Assembly: GCA_045631465.1 (NCBI GenBank)
Contig: JAZQUV010000026.1
Location: 1 to 51,804, forward strand
From: Aphodosoma sp045631465
Lineage (GTDB): Bacteria; Bacteroidota; Bacteroidia; Bacteroidales; Paludibacteraceae
Length of the DNA: 51,804 nucleotides
Reading direction: 5' to 3'
Shown here: positions 51,577-51,804 of the stretch, piece by piece
Numbering within the stretch: position 1 is the first letter of the stretch
Layout: each line of letters starts with the position of its first letter
Translations under genes and position numbers: made by a program
The notes under the pieces: generated by a model
Databases searched by the model: none
Seen by the model: the letters and a program-made list of their open reading frames with translations, nothing else
Told to the model about the DNA's origin: nothing

Positions 51577-51804
51577 CAAGACAACTTTAGCGGAAAAATT
51601 CGCTTGTAACTAATTGTCTTATAGTTTATTATTAAGATTTTTTTGTGCTGCAGATTTTCACAAGACAACTTTACGCAAAAAATAGGCTTGTAACAATCTG
51701 AATTTTAGTTATTTATAGCTAAATTTGCCGGGCAAATTTTGTCACAAGACAACTTTAGCTTAAATTTGTCTCTATATTTAATTGATATAGAGATGGTTAA
51801 TAAG
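51577..51804. repeat. 84-nt-period array with conserved blocks and hairpins, runs off the window
   Basis: CAAGACAACTTTA starts at 51577, 51661 and 51745, exactly 84 bases apart each time. In the first two units GCTTGTAAC follows at the same offset (51602-51610 and 51686-51694), with 12 variable bases between the blocks. The third unit lacks this second block. The word TTTTCA or TTGTCA ends units 1 and 2. Structured parts are AGCGGA/TTCGCT in unit 1, the perfect palindrome AAATTTGCCGGGCAAATTT (51721-51739) and the 9-bp stem TCTCTATAT/ATATAGAGA (51769-51793). All frames contain stops, so it is non-coding. What it is remains unknown. Confidence 0.75.

Noticed and set aside
51577..51804. CRISPR array
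   Set aside because: Only 13- and 9-base blocks are conserved, the period of 84 is too long for the usual repeat plus spacer, the third unit lacks the second block, and no cas gene is visible.
51577..51804. Integron attC sites
   Set aside because: The GTTACAA and TTGTAAC words do not match the GTTRRRY/RYYYAAC core, and units of 84 bases have no room for cassette genes.
1..51804. tRNA or rRNA genes
   Set aside because: No cloverleaf with a GGTTCGAATCC-type arm and no rRNA-like conserved stretch was seen in the intergenic gaps on either strand.

Overview
The window is a low-GC chromosome segment from a member of the Bacteroidales, probably an uncultured host-associated lineage. The evidence is the repeated TAnnTTTG promoter box before genes, the DUF3822-rsmD pair, the lipoprotein signals, the dut/TPR/DUF4292/EnvC-like block, and a lysyl-tRNA synthetase with the long C-terminal tail of the phylum. 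No rRNA, tRNA or convincing CRISPR array was found.

Layout. (1) 0-4.5 kb is an accessory patch: a broken surface-protein tail, a NADAR-HAD nucleotidase fusion bracketed by a direct repeat, a lipoprotein, an exported arginine deiminase-like enzyme and a small membrane protein. (2) 4.6-20.2 kb is mostly housekeeping: pheS, tsaC, DUF3822, rsmD, a thioesterase, an ADP-forming acetate-CoA ligase, an FKBP isomerase, an M23 lipoprotein, an HD hydrolase, lysS, two EamA transporters (one fused in frame to an NrnA-like phosphoesterase) and trpS. (3) 20.2-23.55 kb is a decaying accessory island: a long MORN-repeat gene with a nonsense codon, flanked by direct copies of a dispersed repeat, followed by about 1.6 kb of gene remnants and repeat elements. 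(4) 23.5-33 kb holds an aldehyde dehydrogenase, an ICMT-like methyltransferase, a THUMP-like methyltransferase whose frame has absorbed intergenic repeat DNA, a lipoprotein, a YhcH-family protein, glycogen branching enzyme, a TPR protein and a DedA protein. (5) 33-39.4 kb has aroE, dut, TPR, DUF4292, EnvC-like and trxB, with a coding strand very rich in A and C. (6) 39.4-48.8 kb is a surface-glycan region: a YfhO-family membrane protein, three glycosyltransferases, and a tight three-gene operon (IspD/TarI-like, asparagine-synthase-like fused to TagD-like, TagB/TagF-like) that looks like a teichoic-acid-type glycerol-phosphate or alditol-phosphate pathway in a Gram-negative. (7) 49-51.8 kb has pgi and gpsA, followed by a non-coding stretch with a 13-nt block repeated at exactly 84-nt spacing and several perfect hairpins, running to the window edge.

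How the genes connect. GpsA makes sn-glycerol 3-phosphate, the substrate of the TagD-like domain. The resulting CDP-glycerol would be used by the TagB/TagF-like transferase, and the neighbouring glycosyltransferases and YfhO protein would build the acceptor glycan. Many intergenic gaps are filled by a few recurring repeat families, often folded as inverted repeats. These also supply start codons, stop codons and even internal codons of genes. The most interesting leads are the 84-nt-period array at the right edge, the glycerol-phosphate operon with its fused gene, the NADAR-HAD cassette, and the transporter-phosphoesterase fusion.
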